From Curtobacterium sp. PhB115 (GTDB lineage Bacteria; Actinomycetota; Actinomycetes; Actinomycetales; Microbacteriaceae): a stretch of 64,000 bases of DNA. Under the pieces are notes generated by a model that was not told where the DNA came from, did no database searches, and saw only the letters and a program-made list of their open reading frames with translations. Made by a program: the position numbers and the translations under genes. Shown here piece by piece: positions 17,366 to 25,461 of the stretch (the stretch's first letter is position 1; the number at the start of each line of letters is the position of its first letter). The stretch covers positions 234,123-298,122 of the forward strand of contig NZ_RJKR01000008.1 in the NCBI RefSeq assembly GCF_003752025.1, written 5' to 3'.

Positions 17366-18016
17366 ATGAGCACCGAGCCCGTCGCCGCACCCCCGTCGGA
17401 CCTCGTCGTCGGCGGCGACGGACTCGCACGTCCGGTGTGGGCGTCGTCCGACGAGCTCCTCCGGACCTACTACGACACCGAGTGGGGCATGCCCGTGCGC
17501 GACGAGCGCGGGGTGTTCGAGCGGCTCTCGCTCGAGGCGTTCCAGTCCGGCCTGTCCTGGCGCACGATCCTGGCGAAGCGGCCCGCGTTCCGTGCGGCCT
17601 TCGCGGACTTCGACGCGGACACGGTCGCGGCCTTCGGTGAGGACGACGTGGCCCGGCTGATGGCGGACGCCGGCATCGTCCGCAACCGCGCGAAGATCCT
17701 CGCGACGATCACGAACGCGAACGCGACGATCGCACTGCGGCAGGACGGCGGGCTGGCCGAGTTCGTGTGGTCCTTCCGGCCGGACACGACGCCCGAGCCG
17801 CGGACGTACACCGAGGTCCCGACGAAGTCCGACGAGTCGGTCGCGCTGTCGAAGGCGCTCCGGAAGCGGGGGTTCGCCTTCGTCGGGCCGACGACGATGT
17901 ACGCGCTGATGGAGGCGCTCGGCATCGTCGACACGCACCTGCTGGGCAGTCACCGCCGCGGGACCTCGGGTGTGTGGGCGGCAGTGCCCCCGACCGACGG
18001 CCGCAGCGCCGACTGA
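17366..18016 (+). CDS. tag: DNA-3-methyladenine glycosylase I family protein
   Basis: A 216-residue base-excision repair glycosylase of the Tag family. YYDTEWGMPV, LSLEAFQSGLSW and GIVRNRAKI match the fold. E. coli Tag holds a structural zinc through an N-terminal CGW cysteine and a C-terminal HxxxCC region; here the corresponding segments read ARPVWAS and THLLGSHRR, so the zinc cysteines are missing, as in some actinobacterial homologues. ATG 17366 has AGGA 8 bases upstream; an in-frame ATG at 17357 is an alternative. Confidence 0.88.
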   Translation: MSTEPVAAPPSDLVVGGDGLARPVWASSDELLRTYYDTEWGMPVRDERGVFERLSLEAFQSGLSWRTILAKRPAFRAAFADFDADTVAAFGEDDVARLMADAGIVRNRAKILATITNANATIALRQDGGLAEFVWSFRPDTTPEPRTYTEVPTKSDESVALSKALRKRGFAFVGPTTMYALMEALGIVDTHLLGSHRRGTSGVWAAVPPTDGRSAD

Positions 18017-18054
18017 CCGGAGCAGTGCGGGACGCGCGGGGCTAGGGTCGCGAC

Positions 18055-18870
18055 ATGAGCACGGACCAGCCGAATCCCCGGGTCACCCCCGTCCACCCCG
18101 TGGAATCCGACATCGTCGAGGTGCCGGTCGATGTCGAGCCTCCCGCACCCGAGGGACTGCCAGATGCGGACGACGTGGTCCCCGCACACGACCCCGACGA
18201 GATCCGCATCTCGTTCCTGCTGTTCCCGAACCTCACGCAGCTCGACCTCACGGGCCCGGCGCAGGTGCTGTCCCGGGTCCCCGGCGCGCGGGTGGAGTAC
18301 GTCGCGGCGACGCTCGACCCCGTCTCGAGTGACTGCGGGCTCGCCCTGGTGCCCACGACGACGATCGCCGAGGCCGGGCCAGCCGACGTGCTCGTGGTGC
18401 CCGGGGGCGACGGCGCCTTCGACGCGATGCTCGACCCGGAGGTCATCGGGTTCATCCGGCGCGAGGCCGAACGGGCCACCTGGATCACGTCGGTGTGCAC
18501 GGGTGCGTTCGTGCTCGGTGCCGCCGGCCTGCTCGCCGGCAAGCGAGCGACCACGCACTGGGCGTCGAAGCCGATGCTCGCGGCGTTCGGTGCCCAACCG
18601 GTGGAGGACCGGGTGGTCGACGACGGCGCGGTCGTCACGGCGGCCGGGGTGAGTGCGGGCATCGACATGGCGCTGTGGCTCGCGGCGGAGCTCGCTGGGC
18701 AGCCCGCGGCCGAGGCGATCCAGCTGCAGATCGAGTACGACCCGCAGCCGCCGTTCGACGCGGGGTCGTCGGTCCGGGCGGACACCCGTGTCGTCACCGC
18801 GGCGCGGGCTGCCGCCGAGGACTCCCGCGGTGAGCGTGTGGCGCGAGCCGCCGCGGCCGTGATGCGCTGA
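18055..18870 (+). CDS. DJ-1/PfpI (isonitrile hydratase-like) protein
   Basis: A 271-residue protein whose core (about residues 50-245) is a DJ-1/PfpI domain. VVPGGDGAFDAML precedes the nucleophile elbow SVCTGAFVLGAAGLLAGKRATTHW, in which the cysteine is the presumed catalytic residue. The pattern is closest to isonitrile hydratase and GATase1-AraC domains, but there is no AraC HTH. An acidic, proline-rich N-terminal 48 residues precede the domain. TAGGGT (18043-18048) ends 6 bases before ATG: leaderless. The actual reaction is uncertain. Confidence 0.82.
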   Translation: MSTDQPNPRVTPVHPVESDIVEVPVDVEPPAPEGLPDADDVVPAHDPDEIRISFLLFPNLTQLDLTGPAQVLSRVPGARVEYVAATLDPVSSDCGLALVPTTTIAEAGPADVLVVPGGDGAFDAMLDPEVIGFIRREAERATWITSVCTGAFVLGAAGLLAGKRATTHWASKPMLAAFGAQPVEDRVVDDGAVVTAAGVSAGIDMALWLAAELAGQPAAEAIQLQIEYDPQPPFDAGSSVRADTRVVTAARAAAEDSRGERVARAAAAVMR

Positions 18871-18917
18871 GCAGCACAGCTGCACAGCAGCACAGCAGCA
18901 CAGCTGCACAGCAGAAC
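18871..18917. repeat. AGCTGCACAGC / AGCAC short repeat tract
   Basis: Directly after the DJ-1 stop codon, the sequence repeats CAGCACAGCTGCACAG twice with AGCAC spacers, each unit containing the dyad AGCTGCACAGCT-like. It sits between two convergent genes. It may form a small terminator hairpin or a slippage tract. Confidence 0.6.
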
Positions 18918-18933
18918 GGCTGCGGCGCCTCGG

Positions 18934-19752
18934 CTAGCGGTTGCCCTTGGAGCCCCGACTCGGCTTGCCGCGCATCTTCCCGCGACCGGGCGTGGGCCCC
19001 TTGCCGGTGTTGGACTTCTTGCCACTGCCGGACTTCCCGCTGCCGGGCGACTTCGCCTTCGCCTTGCCGCCGGCGCCGGCGCCGGCACCGGCCCCGGACC
19101 CGCCGGAGCCCGCGCCCGCGCCGGAACCCGACCCGGCCTTGGCGCCCCCACGAGCCGGACGCGAGGCGTCGGCACCGTCGCGATCCGTGCCTCCAGGCTG
19201 GTCCTGCGCACTGCGCGAGCTGTTGGCGGTGCGCCCACGAACCACGCCGATGAAGTCCTCCGTCACCTCGGTGGCGTCGGCATCGCGCCACACCAGCGCG
19301 ATCCGGGTGCCGGTTCCGCCGAGGAGCGGGCGTCCGACCAGGTCCTTGCGGCTGGCCGCGCGGAACAACGACTGGGGGAGGACCGCCACGCCGACGTTCG
19401 CCTCGACCAGGTCGAGCGTCGCTGCGATGTCCGCGGGCACGGGGCCGGCGTCGATCACGTGCACGTCGAGTTCGTCGTCGGCGAGGTCGATCTCGGCCAG
19501 CTCGGCGAGCGGGGAGTCCTTCGGCATCGCGACGACGGCCGTCTCGGTCCACAGCGGGATCGCGTTGTGGGCCGGGGAGACGGGCATCCGGGCGAAGACC
19601 ATGTCGGCCTCGCCGGCGAGTGCGTCGTCGACGCCGTCCGCCCCGATCGGACGGAGGAGGAGGTCGATGGAGGGGAAGCGTTCCCGCCAGACCCGAGCCC
19701 ACTTGGCGGGGGAGACCCCCGGCACGAAGGCGATGGTGAGTGCCGCGGTCAT
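18934..19752 (-). CDS. LysR-type substrate-binding domain protein without DNA-binding domain
   Basis: A 272-residue protein consisting of a LysR-type effector-binding domain (about residues 5-175: LTIAFVPGVSPAKW, DMVFARMP, GVAVLPQSLFRA) with no N-terminal winged HTH. The last 80 residues are a Gly/Ser/Ala then Lys/Arg-rich tail ending RGKMRGKPSRGSKGNR, which could bind nucleic acid. ATG 19752 is fixed by TATGCT on the minus strand 7 bases upstream (leaderless). Divergent from a DUF5997 gene; the two are likely functional partners. Confidence 0.82.
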   Translation of the reverse strand: MTAALTIAFVPGVSPAKWARVWRERFPSIDLLLRPIGADGVDDALAGEADMVFARMPVSPAHNAIPLWTETAVVAMPKDSPLAELAEIDLADDELDVHVIDAGPVPADIAATLDLVEANVGVAVLPQSLFRAASRKDLVGRPLLGGTGTRIALVWRDADATEVTEDFIGVVRGRTANSSRSAQDQPGGTDRDGADASRPARGGAKAGSGSGAGAGSGGSGAGAGAGAGGKAKAKSPGSGKSGSGKKSNTGKGPTPGRGKMRGKPSRGSKGNR

Positions 19753-19759
19753 GCAGACG

Positions 19760-19778
19760 AGCATACGGGCCGTACTCT
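19760..19778. promoter_or_regulatory. Divergent leaderless promoter pair with shared dyad
   Basis: On the minus strand TATGCT (plus 19760-19765) serves the LysR-like gene; on the plus strand TACTCT (19773-19778) serves DUF5997. Each -10 box ends 7 bases before its ATG. Between them TACGG-G-CCGTA (19764-19774) is an exact inverted repeat, so one regulator could control both genes. Confidence 0.65.
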
Positions 19779-19785
19779 GGTCACC

Positions 19786-20175
19786 ATGGCGCAGGAACAG
19801 ACCATGAAGCCCGAGACGGCTGCGAAGAAGCTCGGCATCTTGCTGGCGGCCGCCCCGGAGTCCTTCCGGGACGCTCCGGTCACGCGGACTGCCTTCGACG
19901 AACTCCGGACCGAACCCCCGGCGTGGCTCGAGGACCTCCGACGCGACGGCCCGCACCCGCGACCCGTCGTGGCGCAGAAGCTCGGTGTGTCGATCTCGGG
20001 GCTGACCCGTGCGGGCATCGAGGACGCGCTGACGACGGCCGACATCAAGACGCTGCTCGAGCAGAAGCCCGAGTGGCTCGTCCGTGAGCGTGCGACCCAG
20101 GCCGCCGTGCACGCCGAGAACGCCCGCGTGAAGCAGGACCGCGCTGCGAAGACCGCGGCCCGCGCCGAGGACTGA
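19786..20175 (+). CDS. DUF5997-family protein
   Basis: A 129-residue, mostly helical, charged protein (MAQEQTMKPETAAKKLGILL). AQKLGVSISGLTRAGIEDAL resembles a helix-turn-helix pair, and the C-terminus is lysine/alanine-rich. Actinobacterial genomes carry this family next to a LysR substrate-binding protein, as here. No catalytic motif. The start is fixed by the leaderless -10 box. A role in regulation with its neighbour is inference. Confidence 0.8.
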   Translation: MAQEQTMKPETAAKKLGILLAAAPESFRDAPVTRTAFDELRTEPPAWLEDLRRDGPHPRPVVAQKLGVSISGLTRAGIEDALTTADIKTLLEQKPEWLVRERATQAAVHAENARVKQDRAAKTAARAED

Positions 20176-20210
20176 CCGAACCCCGCACCACTCCGCCCCG
20201 AGGACACGCC

Positions 20211-20717
20211 GTGCACGAGACCGTCGCTGACGCCATGCTCGTCGTGCCGCAGTTCGCCTCGGTGTGCTGCATCGTCGGTGATCGGTACCGTCCGCGGCCC
20301 GGTGTGATCGTCCCCGCGGCGGTGATGCTCGTCGCGATGCTGATGCCCGTCGTGCACGCCGGCGCGGTGTGGACGCTGTTCGCGGCGACCCTGCTGCTGC
20401 TCCTCGCACCCCTGCCCGTGATGCGCCGTCGTCGCGCGGACGGCCGCCGTGGCGAGCCGATGGACCTGCACCGCGCACTCTCCGCGGTCGTGATGGCCGG
20501 CATGCTGCTCATGGGCCACGCGACGGGCGTGTCGGACGGGCACGCCGGGCACGGCATCGCACTGTCCGCGGTGCTCGGCGCCGGGGTGATCGGCTACTGC
20601 GCCTTCAGCGGGTGGCTGCTCCGTCACGAGTGGGCGCAGGAGGACCGCCGTGCGGTCCGGAGCGGCGAGGTCTTCGCGATGACGGTGGCCGTCGTCGGCA
20701 TGACGCTCGCGATGTAG
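20211..20717 (+). CDS. Hypothetical multi-pass membrane protein
   Basis: A 168-residue protein with about five hydrophobic segments (PGVIVPAAVMLVAMLMPVV, TLFAATLLLLLAPLP, AVVMAGMLLMGH, GIALSAVLGAGVIGYCAF, VFAMTVAVVGMTLAM) and a histidine-containing loop GHATGVSDGHAGHG that might bind a metal. Starts GTG 20211, 35 bases after DUF5997; family not recognised. A strong bidirectional terminator follows. Confidence 0.6.
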   Translation: MHETVADAMLVVPQFASVCCIVGDRYRPRPGVIVPAAVMLVAMLMPVVHAGAVWTLFAATLLLLLAPLPVMRRRRADGRRGEPMDLHRALSAVVMAGMLLMGHATGVSDGHAGHGIALSAVLGAGVIGYCAFSGWLLRHEWAQEDRRAVRSGEVFAMTVAVVGMTLAM

Positions 20718-20732
20718 CGACGGGCGCAACCG

Positions 20733-20777
20733 CCTGGAGGCCCGCCCCGCGTCATCGACGCGGGACGGGCCTCCAGG
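20733..20777. terminator. Bidirectional terminator palindrome
   Basis: 21-base arms (20733-20753 and 20757-20777) with one mismatch and a 3-base loop, starting CCTGGAGGCCCG. It lies between convergent genes, the membrane protein (+) and the MFS transporter (-). Confidence 0.85.
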
Positions 20778-20796
20778 GTGGTGGGCTCGAGAGCCC

Positions 20797-22272
20797 CTAC
20801 TGCGTGACCTCGTCGAGGTCGTCGATCCCGCGGGCTGCGGCCGCTGCGCGGCGCGCACCCATCGACGGAGCGATGAGGGCGGCGAGCACCGCGAGCACGG
20901 CGACGCCGGCGCATGCCCAGAAGCCGATCGTGAACGCGTCGTCGGTCGGCAGGCCCTGCGGCGTGCTGTGCGAGGTGATGAGGGCGGCGATGACGGCGGT
21001 GCCGACGCTCGAGCCGATGGTCCGGACGACGGTGTTGGCGCTGATGGCCTCGCCCGTCTGGTTCGCCGGGACGCTCTCGATGATCGCGTTCGAGCAGGCC
21101 GCCAGGGCCATGCCGATGCCGATGCCGGTCAGGATGCCGGAGACGACGACCTGCCAGAGCTCACCGTGTGCGATCGCCGGCAGGACGAACGCGGCGACGA
21201 TCGCGAACCCGCCGATGAGCATCGGCGGCTTCGGGCCGACCTTGCGGACGAGGATGCCCGCGATCGGTCCGGCGATGATCATCATGATGACGGTCGGCAG
21301 CAGGAAGAGCCCGGCCTGCGTGACGTCCTTGCCGAAGCCGTAGCCGACCGCGGTGGGGAGCTGCAGCAGCGTCGGGACGAGGACGAACGTGCCGAACATC
21401 GCGAAACCGAAGACGAGGGCGACGACGTGTGCGGTCCACACGCCACGGACCGCGAAGAGCCGGACGTCGATGAGCGGCTCGGCGACGCGGAGCTCGACGA
21501 GCACGAACGCGATGAGCGCGACCGCGCCGAGCACGAGCAGGCCGACGGTCTTGACGTCGCCCCAGCCCCAGGTCTCGCCCTCGCTGATCGCCAGGAGGAT
21601 GGCCACGAGCGACACCGCGAGCACGAAGGTGCCGGCCATGTCGAGTCGGCCGGGCTTCCGGACCGGCGACTCGGGCATGCCGAAGATCGCGCCGATGAGG
21701 GCGATGACGACGAGGACGGCGGGCAGCCAGAACAGCCAGTGCCATGAGAGGTGCTCGACGATCGGGCCCGCGGCGACGATGCCGACACCGGCGCCGATGC
21801 CGAAGATCGCCGAGAGGAGACCGATGGTGACGCTGACCTTCTCCTTGGGGAGCTCGTCGCGGACGATGCCGATCGAGAGGGGCATCACCGCACCGGCTGC
21901 ACCCTGGAGTGCACGGCCGACGATGAGCACGCCGAGGTTCGGTGCGAGGGCGGCGAGGACGGCGCCGACGAGCAGGATCGACAGCACGACGATGAGGACC
22001 TTGCGCTTGCCGATCATGTCACCGAGGCGACCGAGGATCGGCGTCAGCACCGAGGCGGAGAGCAGGTAGGCGGTGAGCACCCAGCTCGTCGCGCTCGTGG
22101 ACGCGCCGAGGTCCTGGCCGATGGTCGACAGCGCCGGGGCGACGAGCGACTGCAGGACGGCGAAGGAGAGGCCGCCGAGCGACAGGTAGACGATGATCGC
22201 CGTGCTGTTCGGTCGTCGTCCCGAGGTGGTCGGGTGCGAGCCCGTGCGTGGGCTCTGCATGGTGTCGGTCAT
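20797..22272 (-). CDS. MFS transporter, 14-helix drug-efflux type
   Basis: A 491-residue DHA2-type exporter. VYLSLGGLSFAVLQSLVAPALSTI begins helix 1, RLGDMIGKRKVL is the A-motif loop and GRALQGAAGAVMPLSIGI is the antiporter motif C region. It is divergent from a TetR repressor, with paired operators between them, so expression is probably induced by a toxic ligand sensed by that TetR. The natural substrate is unknown. Confidence 0.92.
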   Translation of the reverse strand: MTDTMQSPRTGSHPTTSGRRPNSTAIIVYLSLGGLSFAVLQSLVAPALSTIGQDLGASTSATSWVLTAYLLSASVLTPILGRLGDMIGKRKVLIVVLSILLVGAVLAALAPNLGVLIVGRALQGAAGAVMPLSIGIVRDELPKEKVSVTIGLLSAIFGIGAGVGIVAAGPIVEHLSWHWLFWLPAVLVVIALIGAIFGMPESPVRKPGRLDMAGTFVLAVSLVAILLAISEGETWGWGDVKTVGLLVLGAVALIAFVLVELRVAEPLIDVRLFAVRGVWTAHVVALVFGFAMFGTFVLVPTLLQLPTAVGYGFGKDVTQAGLFLLPTVIMMIIAGPIAGILVRKVGPKPPMLIGGFAIVAAFVLPAIAHGELWQVVVSGILTGIGIGMALAACSNAIIESVPANQTGEAISANTVVRTIGSSVGTAVIAALITSHSTPQGLPTDDAFTIGFWACAGVAVLAVLAALIAPSMGARRAAAAARGIDDLDEVTQ

Positions 22273-22294
22273 CGTGCTCCGTGGTCGTCTCGGG

Positions 22295-22363
22295 TGATGT
22301 AAACAATTGCTGACTCGACGAGGGTACGCATTTCTGGCCCGATGTCAACACTTGCTTACATCA
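22295..22363. promoter_or_regulatory. Two inverted operator copies between MFS and tetR
   Basis: A 20-base motif TGATGTAANCAANTGNTGAC occurs forward at 22295-22314 and on the opposite strand at about 22344-22363 with 17 of 20 positions identical. Each copy is itself an imperfect dyad, as usual for TetR sites. The second lies just before TACGCT (22377-22382), the tetR -10 box. Repression of both genes by the adjacent TetR is inferred. Confidence 0.75.
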
Positions 22364-22388
22364 CGGCTCGGCCCGCTACGCTGCGACC

Positions 22389-22955
22389 ATGAGCAAGGAC
22401 GCCGCCGCCACCCGACTGCTGCTCGTGCAGGCTGCACGGCGACGGTTCGCGTTCGACGGGTTCCGGGCGACGACCGTGCGGGACATCGCCTCGGACGCCG
22501 GGGTCAACGTCGCGCTCATCAACCGCTACTTCGTGTCGAAGGAAGGCCTCTTCCGCGCCTGCCTCGACCGCGTGGTCCAGGACCTCGGGGACGCGGAACG
22601 CCGGGTCCCGGACGCCGAACGGGCGCTCGCCGACCTGATCGGACACGTCGTGCGCGCGCCCTCAGACGAGGACTCGATGCAGCTCATGCTGCTGCTCCGC
22701 TCCTCCGGGGACGACGGCGCCGACGCGATCCGGCGGGAGACGCTCCGGCGGTACGCCGAACGGCTCGCGAACGCGGTCGGTGGCAGCGTCACCGACGATC
22801 TGCTCATCCGGGCCGAGATCGCGCTGTCGATCGTCCTCGGCATGACGATGCTGCGGACGTCGACGCAGGTGGAACCACTCGCGTCCGCCGACGAGGACGC
22901 CGTCGCGGTGCCGCTGGCCGACGCCCTCCGCGCCCTGCTCACGCCGTCACGGTAG
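22389..22955 (+). CDS. TetR/AcrR-family repressor
   Basis: A 188-residue regulator with an N-terminal HTH (FRATTVRDIASDAGVNVALINRYFVSKEGLFRACLD) and a ligand-binding C-terminal domain. Leaderless: TACGCT ends 6 bases before ATG. Probably represses the divergent MFS exporter and itself through the two inverted operator copies. Confidence 0.92.
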   Translation: MSKDAAATRLLLVQAARRRFAFDGFRATTVRDIASDAGVNVALINRYFVSKEGLFRACLDRVVQDLGDAERRVPDAERALADLIGHVVRAPSDEDSMQLMLLLRSSGDDGADAIRRETLRRYAERLANAVGGSVTDDLLIRAEIALSIVLGMTMLRTSTQVEPLASADEDAVAVPLADALRALLTPSR

Positions 22956-22964
22956 CGTCGAGCC

Positions 22965-23492
22965 GTGTCCGACCGACCCGTTCGCCGCCCCGATCCCGCT
23001 CCGCGCCTCGACGAGGTCGACGAGCGCATCCTCTGGACCCTCGCGGCGGACGCCCGCATCCCCAACAACCGGCTCGCCGCCGCGGTCGGCATCGCCCCGT
23101 CGACCTGTCTGACACGGGTGCGCGCGCTCGAGGACGCCGGCGTCATCCGGGGCTACCGGGCCGAGGTCGACATCGCGCGGCTCGGCTTCTCGATCGAGGC
23201 GATGGTGTCCGTCCGGGTGCACGCCGCCGCCCGGCACGAACTCCGCGAGTTCGCGAAGCGCCTGTTGCGGGTCCCCGTGGTGCAGGACGTGTCGTTCCTG
23301 GCCGGTGACAAGGACTTCCTCGTGCACATCGCGTGCGAGTCGACGGAGCAGCTCCGGGACTTCGTCGCCGACGAGCTCAGCGGAGACCCGTCGGTCGCGA
23401 CGACCCAGACGAACATCGTGTTCGAGCGGCTCGTCGCCGACCGGACCACGCAGGCGCGTTCGTTCGACGAGCTCCGGCGCTGGCGGGCCTGA
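22965..23492 (+). CDS. Lrp/AsnC-family regulator
   Basis: A 175-residue protein with an N-terminal AsnC HTH (LDEVDERILWTLAADARIPNNRLAAAVGIAPSTCLTRVRAL) and a C-terminal RAM/ligand-binding domain (SVRVHAAARHELREFAKRL, VSFLAGDKDFLVHIAC). It likely senses an amino acid. GTG 22965 has TAGCGT 6 bases upstream, inside the end of tetR, so it has its own leaderless promoter. Targets unknown. Confidence 0.92.
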   Translation: MSDRPVRRPDPAPRLDEVDERILWTLAADARIPNNRLAAAVGIAPSTCLTRVRALEDAGVIRGYRAEVDIARLGFSIEAMVSVRVHAAARHELREFAKRLLRVPVVQDVSFLAGDKDFLVHIACESTEQLRDFVADELSGDPSVATTQTNIVFERLVADRTTQARSFDELRRWRA

Positions 23493-23517
23493 CGCGGCCC
23501 GACGACCGCTGCCGCGC

Positions 23518-23949
23518 CTAGCGCGTGCGGGTCATCGGGACGTGTCGGATGCCGTCCTCGAAGAACTCCTCGCCGGAACGCACGAAGCCGTACCGCCCGT
23601 ACCACTGCTCGAGGTGCGCCTGGGCGTCGAGGGCGATCGACGCTGACCGGGACTCGGCGATCGCGGCCTCGATGAGCTGCCCGGCGAGCCCCTGGCCCCG
23701 AGCGTCCCGTGCGGTCGCGACACGACCGATGCGCTCGGTGCCGTCGGGCTCGCGCAGGAGTCGCAGCGTCGCGTCGACCGAACCCTGCCCGGCCCAGAAC
23801 TGCACGGTGCCGGGCTCGAGGTCGCGGCCGTCGATGTCCGGGTACGCGCACGCCTGTTCGACGACGAAGACGTCCTGCCGGAGTCGGAGGACCTCGTGCA
23901 GCGTGACGATGTCCAGGTTGCGAGTCGGAGCGTTGAAGATCGAGACCAA
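23518..23949 (-). CDS. GNAT acetyltransferase, ElaA-like
   Basis: A 143-residue acetyltransferase. LHEVLRLRQDVFVVEQACAYPDIDGRD is the ElaA N-terminal signature and RDARGQGLAGQLIEAAI the acetyl-CoA loop. The start is TTG 23949 (encoding VSIFNAP), with AGGAAAGG 6-7 bases upstream; no ATG fits. The substrate of ElaA proteins is not established. Confidence 0.88.
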   Translation of the reverse strand: MVSIFNAPTRNLDIVTLHEVLRLRQDVFVVEQACAYPDIDGRDLEPGTVQFWAGQGSVDATLRLLREPDGTERIGRVATARDARGQGLAGQLIEAAIAESRSASIALDAQAHLEQWYGRYGFVRSGEEFFEDGIRHVPMTRTR

Positions 23950-24060
23950 GACCGGCCTTTCCTGACGATTTCTTCCGAAACCTGGTGCGTTCCGGGAGGG
24001 AGTGGCGTACCGTGCCGGTCAACCACTCTACGTGCGCAGCCGAGATCAGGAGGTGAGCGC

Positions 24061-25377
24061 ATGGACAAGGCGTTGCGCGCACCCTGGCGCGCCGTCCTCC
24101 GCATCGCCCTGCTGGGCATCGGGACCCTCGCTGCCCTGGTGCTGCTGTCCCTCGTGTTCGGTGCGCGGCCCGCCTCGGCGTCCGTCGTCGACGAGCTCGG
24201 CAAGACCGTGCACGGTGTGACGAACGGCGTCGGCGGAGTCGTCGGCGGCGTGGTGGACCCGGTCCGCAACGCGGTCGCGCCGACCCCGGCGAAGCCCGCC
24301 CCCGCAGCCCCTGCACCAGCGCCCGCAGCACCCTCGGCACCGGCACCGGCACCGGCGCCCGCCCCTGCGGCCTCCGCCCCCGCGCACGCACCGGCAGCAC
24401 AGCCCGCGGCCCCCGCAGCCCCCGCGCCGTCGAGCCCCGCTCCGGCCGCTGCACCGGCACCTGCCGCACCCGCGCAGCCAGCCACGACCGCCCCCGCGGC
24501 CGCGGCGACCACGCACCCGACGAAGGCCGTCGTCGACACCGTGAGCCGTGCCTCCAGGCCGCTCACCGACACCGTCGCGAACGTGCTCCGCCCCGTCACC
24601 GGCACCGTCGAGAGCGTCACCGATGCGCGCCCCGTCACCGCCGTGGTCGGCACCGTCGACCACGTGGTCGGCGGCGTCCCGGTGGTCGGCTCCGTCCTCG
24701 GCGACGACACGCTCGGGACGGTCACCGGACCGGTCACCGGCCTGGTCGACGACACCCTCAGCGGGGTCGGCACGACCGTCGGCTCCGTCCCGGACGTCGT
24801 CACGGGCATCGTCCCGGCGGTGGGGGAGACCCTGCCTGGAGGCTCGACCCCCGTCATCGACATCCCCTCGCTCCCGGTGGGCGGCACGACCACCCCGCCG
24901 CCCGCGCCCGCAGGGTCGGTCCCGACCGCAGACGCGCCCGGTGGCGTCGCCGAGACGCCGTCGACGGGACCTCGCTCCGGGGCCATCCCCGGTGCTGCGC
25001 GGTCGTCCGCTCCCGCGACGACCCGGCACGCGGACTCGACGTCGACGCACGTCAGTAGCTCGCTCGTCATCGGCCCGCTCGCCGGCGGCGTTATTGCAGC
25101 CACCGTCGCCACCGGTGACGTGCAGGACGCGACCCTCGGCGGCCGCGCGCTGCTGGTCCCCGAGGACGGTGACGGCCACCCGGCCGCGCCGTTCGACGGA
25201 CACGGCGTCGGCGTCCTCGGTGGGACGGCCACCTCGACCTCCGGCGGCGTCGCAGCCGTCGGCATCGTCGGATCCTCCGACGACCAGTTCTCCCTCGCCG
25301 CGGGGTCTCGCGGCAGCCTCTCCGACGACGTGCTCCCCGCATCGGTCGTCGGCGAGCACGACGTCGCCCCTGACTGA
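24061..25377 (+). CDS. Secreted Ala/Pro-rich surface-type protein, function unknown
   Basis: A 438-residue protein with a signal peptide (charged start, hydrophobic stretch to about residue 34, cleavage after ARPASA). Residues about 75-150 are an extended Ala-Pro linker; residues 155-270 repeat short valine-rich phrases such as VDTVSRAS, RPVTGTVESV and GPVTGLVDDTL, suggesting a beta-rich or coiled repetitive domain; the C-terminal part is Gly/Ser/Ala-rich. No sorting motif or C-terminal helix is seen, so it may be released or held non-covalently. A near-ideal AGGAGGTGA (24048-24056) predicts high expression. The next gene encodes a sortase-anchored protein, so the two may build one surface structure (inference). 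Confidence 0.75.
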   Translation: MDKALRAPWRAVLRIALLGIGTLAALVLLSLVFGARPASASVVDELGKTVHGVTNGVGGVVGGVVDPVRNAVAPTPAKPAPAAPAPAPAAPSAPAPAPAPAPAASAPAHAPAAQPAAPAAPAPSSPAPAAAPAPAAPAQPATTAPAAAATTHPTKAVVDTVSRASRPLTDTVANVLRPVTGTVESVTDARPVTAVVGTVDHVVGGVPVVGSVLGDDTLGTVTGPVTGLVDDTLSGVGTTVGSVPDVVTGIVPAVGETLPGGSTPVIDIPSLPVGGTTTPPPAPAGSVPTADAPGGVAETPSTGPRSGAIPGAARSSAPATTRHADSTSTHVSSSLVIGPLAGGVIAATVATGDVQDATLGGRALLVPEDGDGHPAAPFDGHGVGVLGGTATSTSGGVAAVGIVGSSDDQFSLAAGSRGSLSDDVLPASVVGEHDVAPD

Positions 25378-25412
25378 GATCGGTGCGCCTGTCCGACACG
25401 GCAGGCATGCCC

Positions 25413-25434
25413 ACCGATCGCGACCGCGATCGGT
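25413..25434. promoter_or_regulatory. 22-base inverted repeat between the two surface-protein genes
   Basis: ACCGATCGCG-AC-CGCGATCGGT, exact 10-base arms, lies 28 bases before the chaplin-like ATG. It might be an operator, or an attenuating hairpin that reduces read-through from the upstream gene. Dyad seen; role unknown. Confidence 0.6.
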
Positions 25435-25461
25435 CACAGATCTCGATCAGGAGCAACGACC

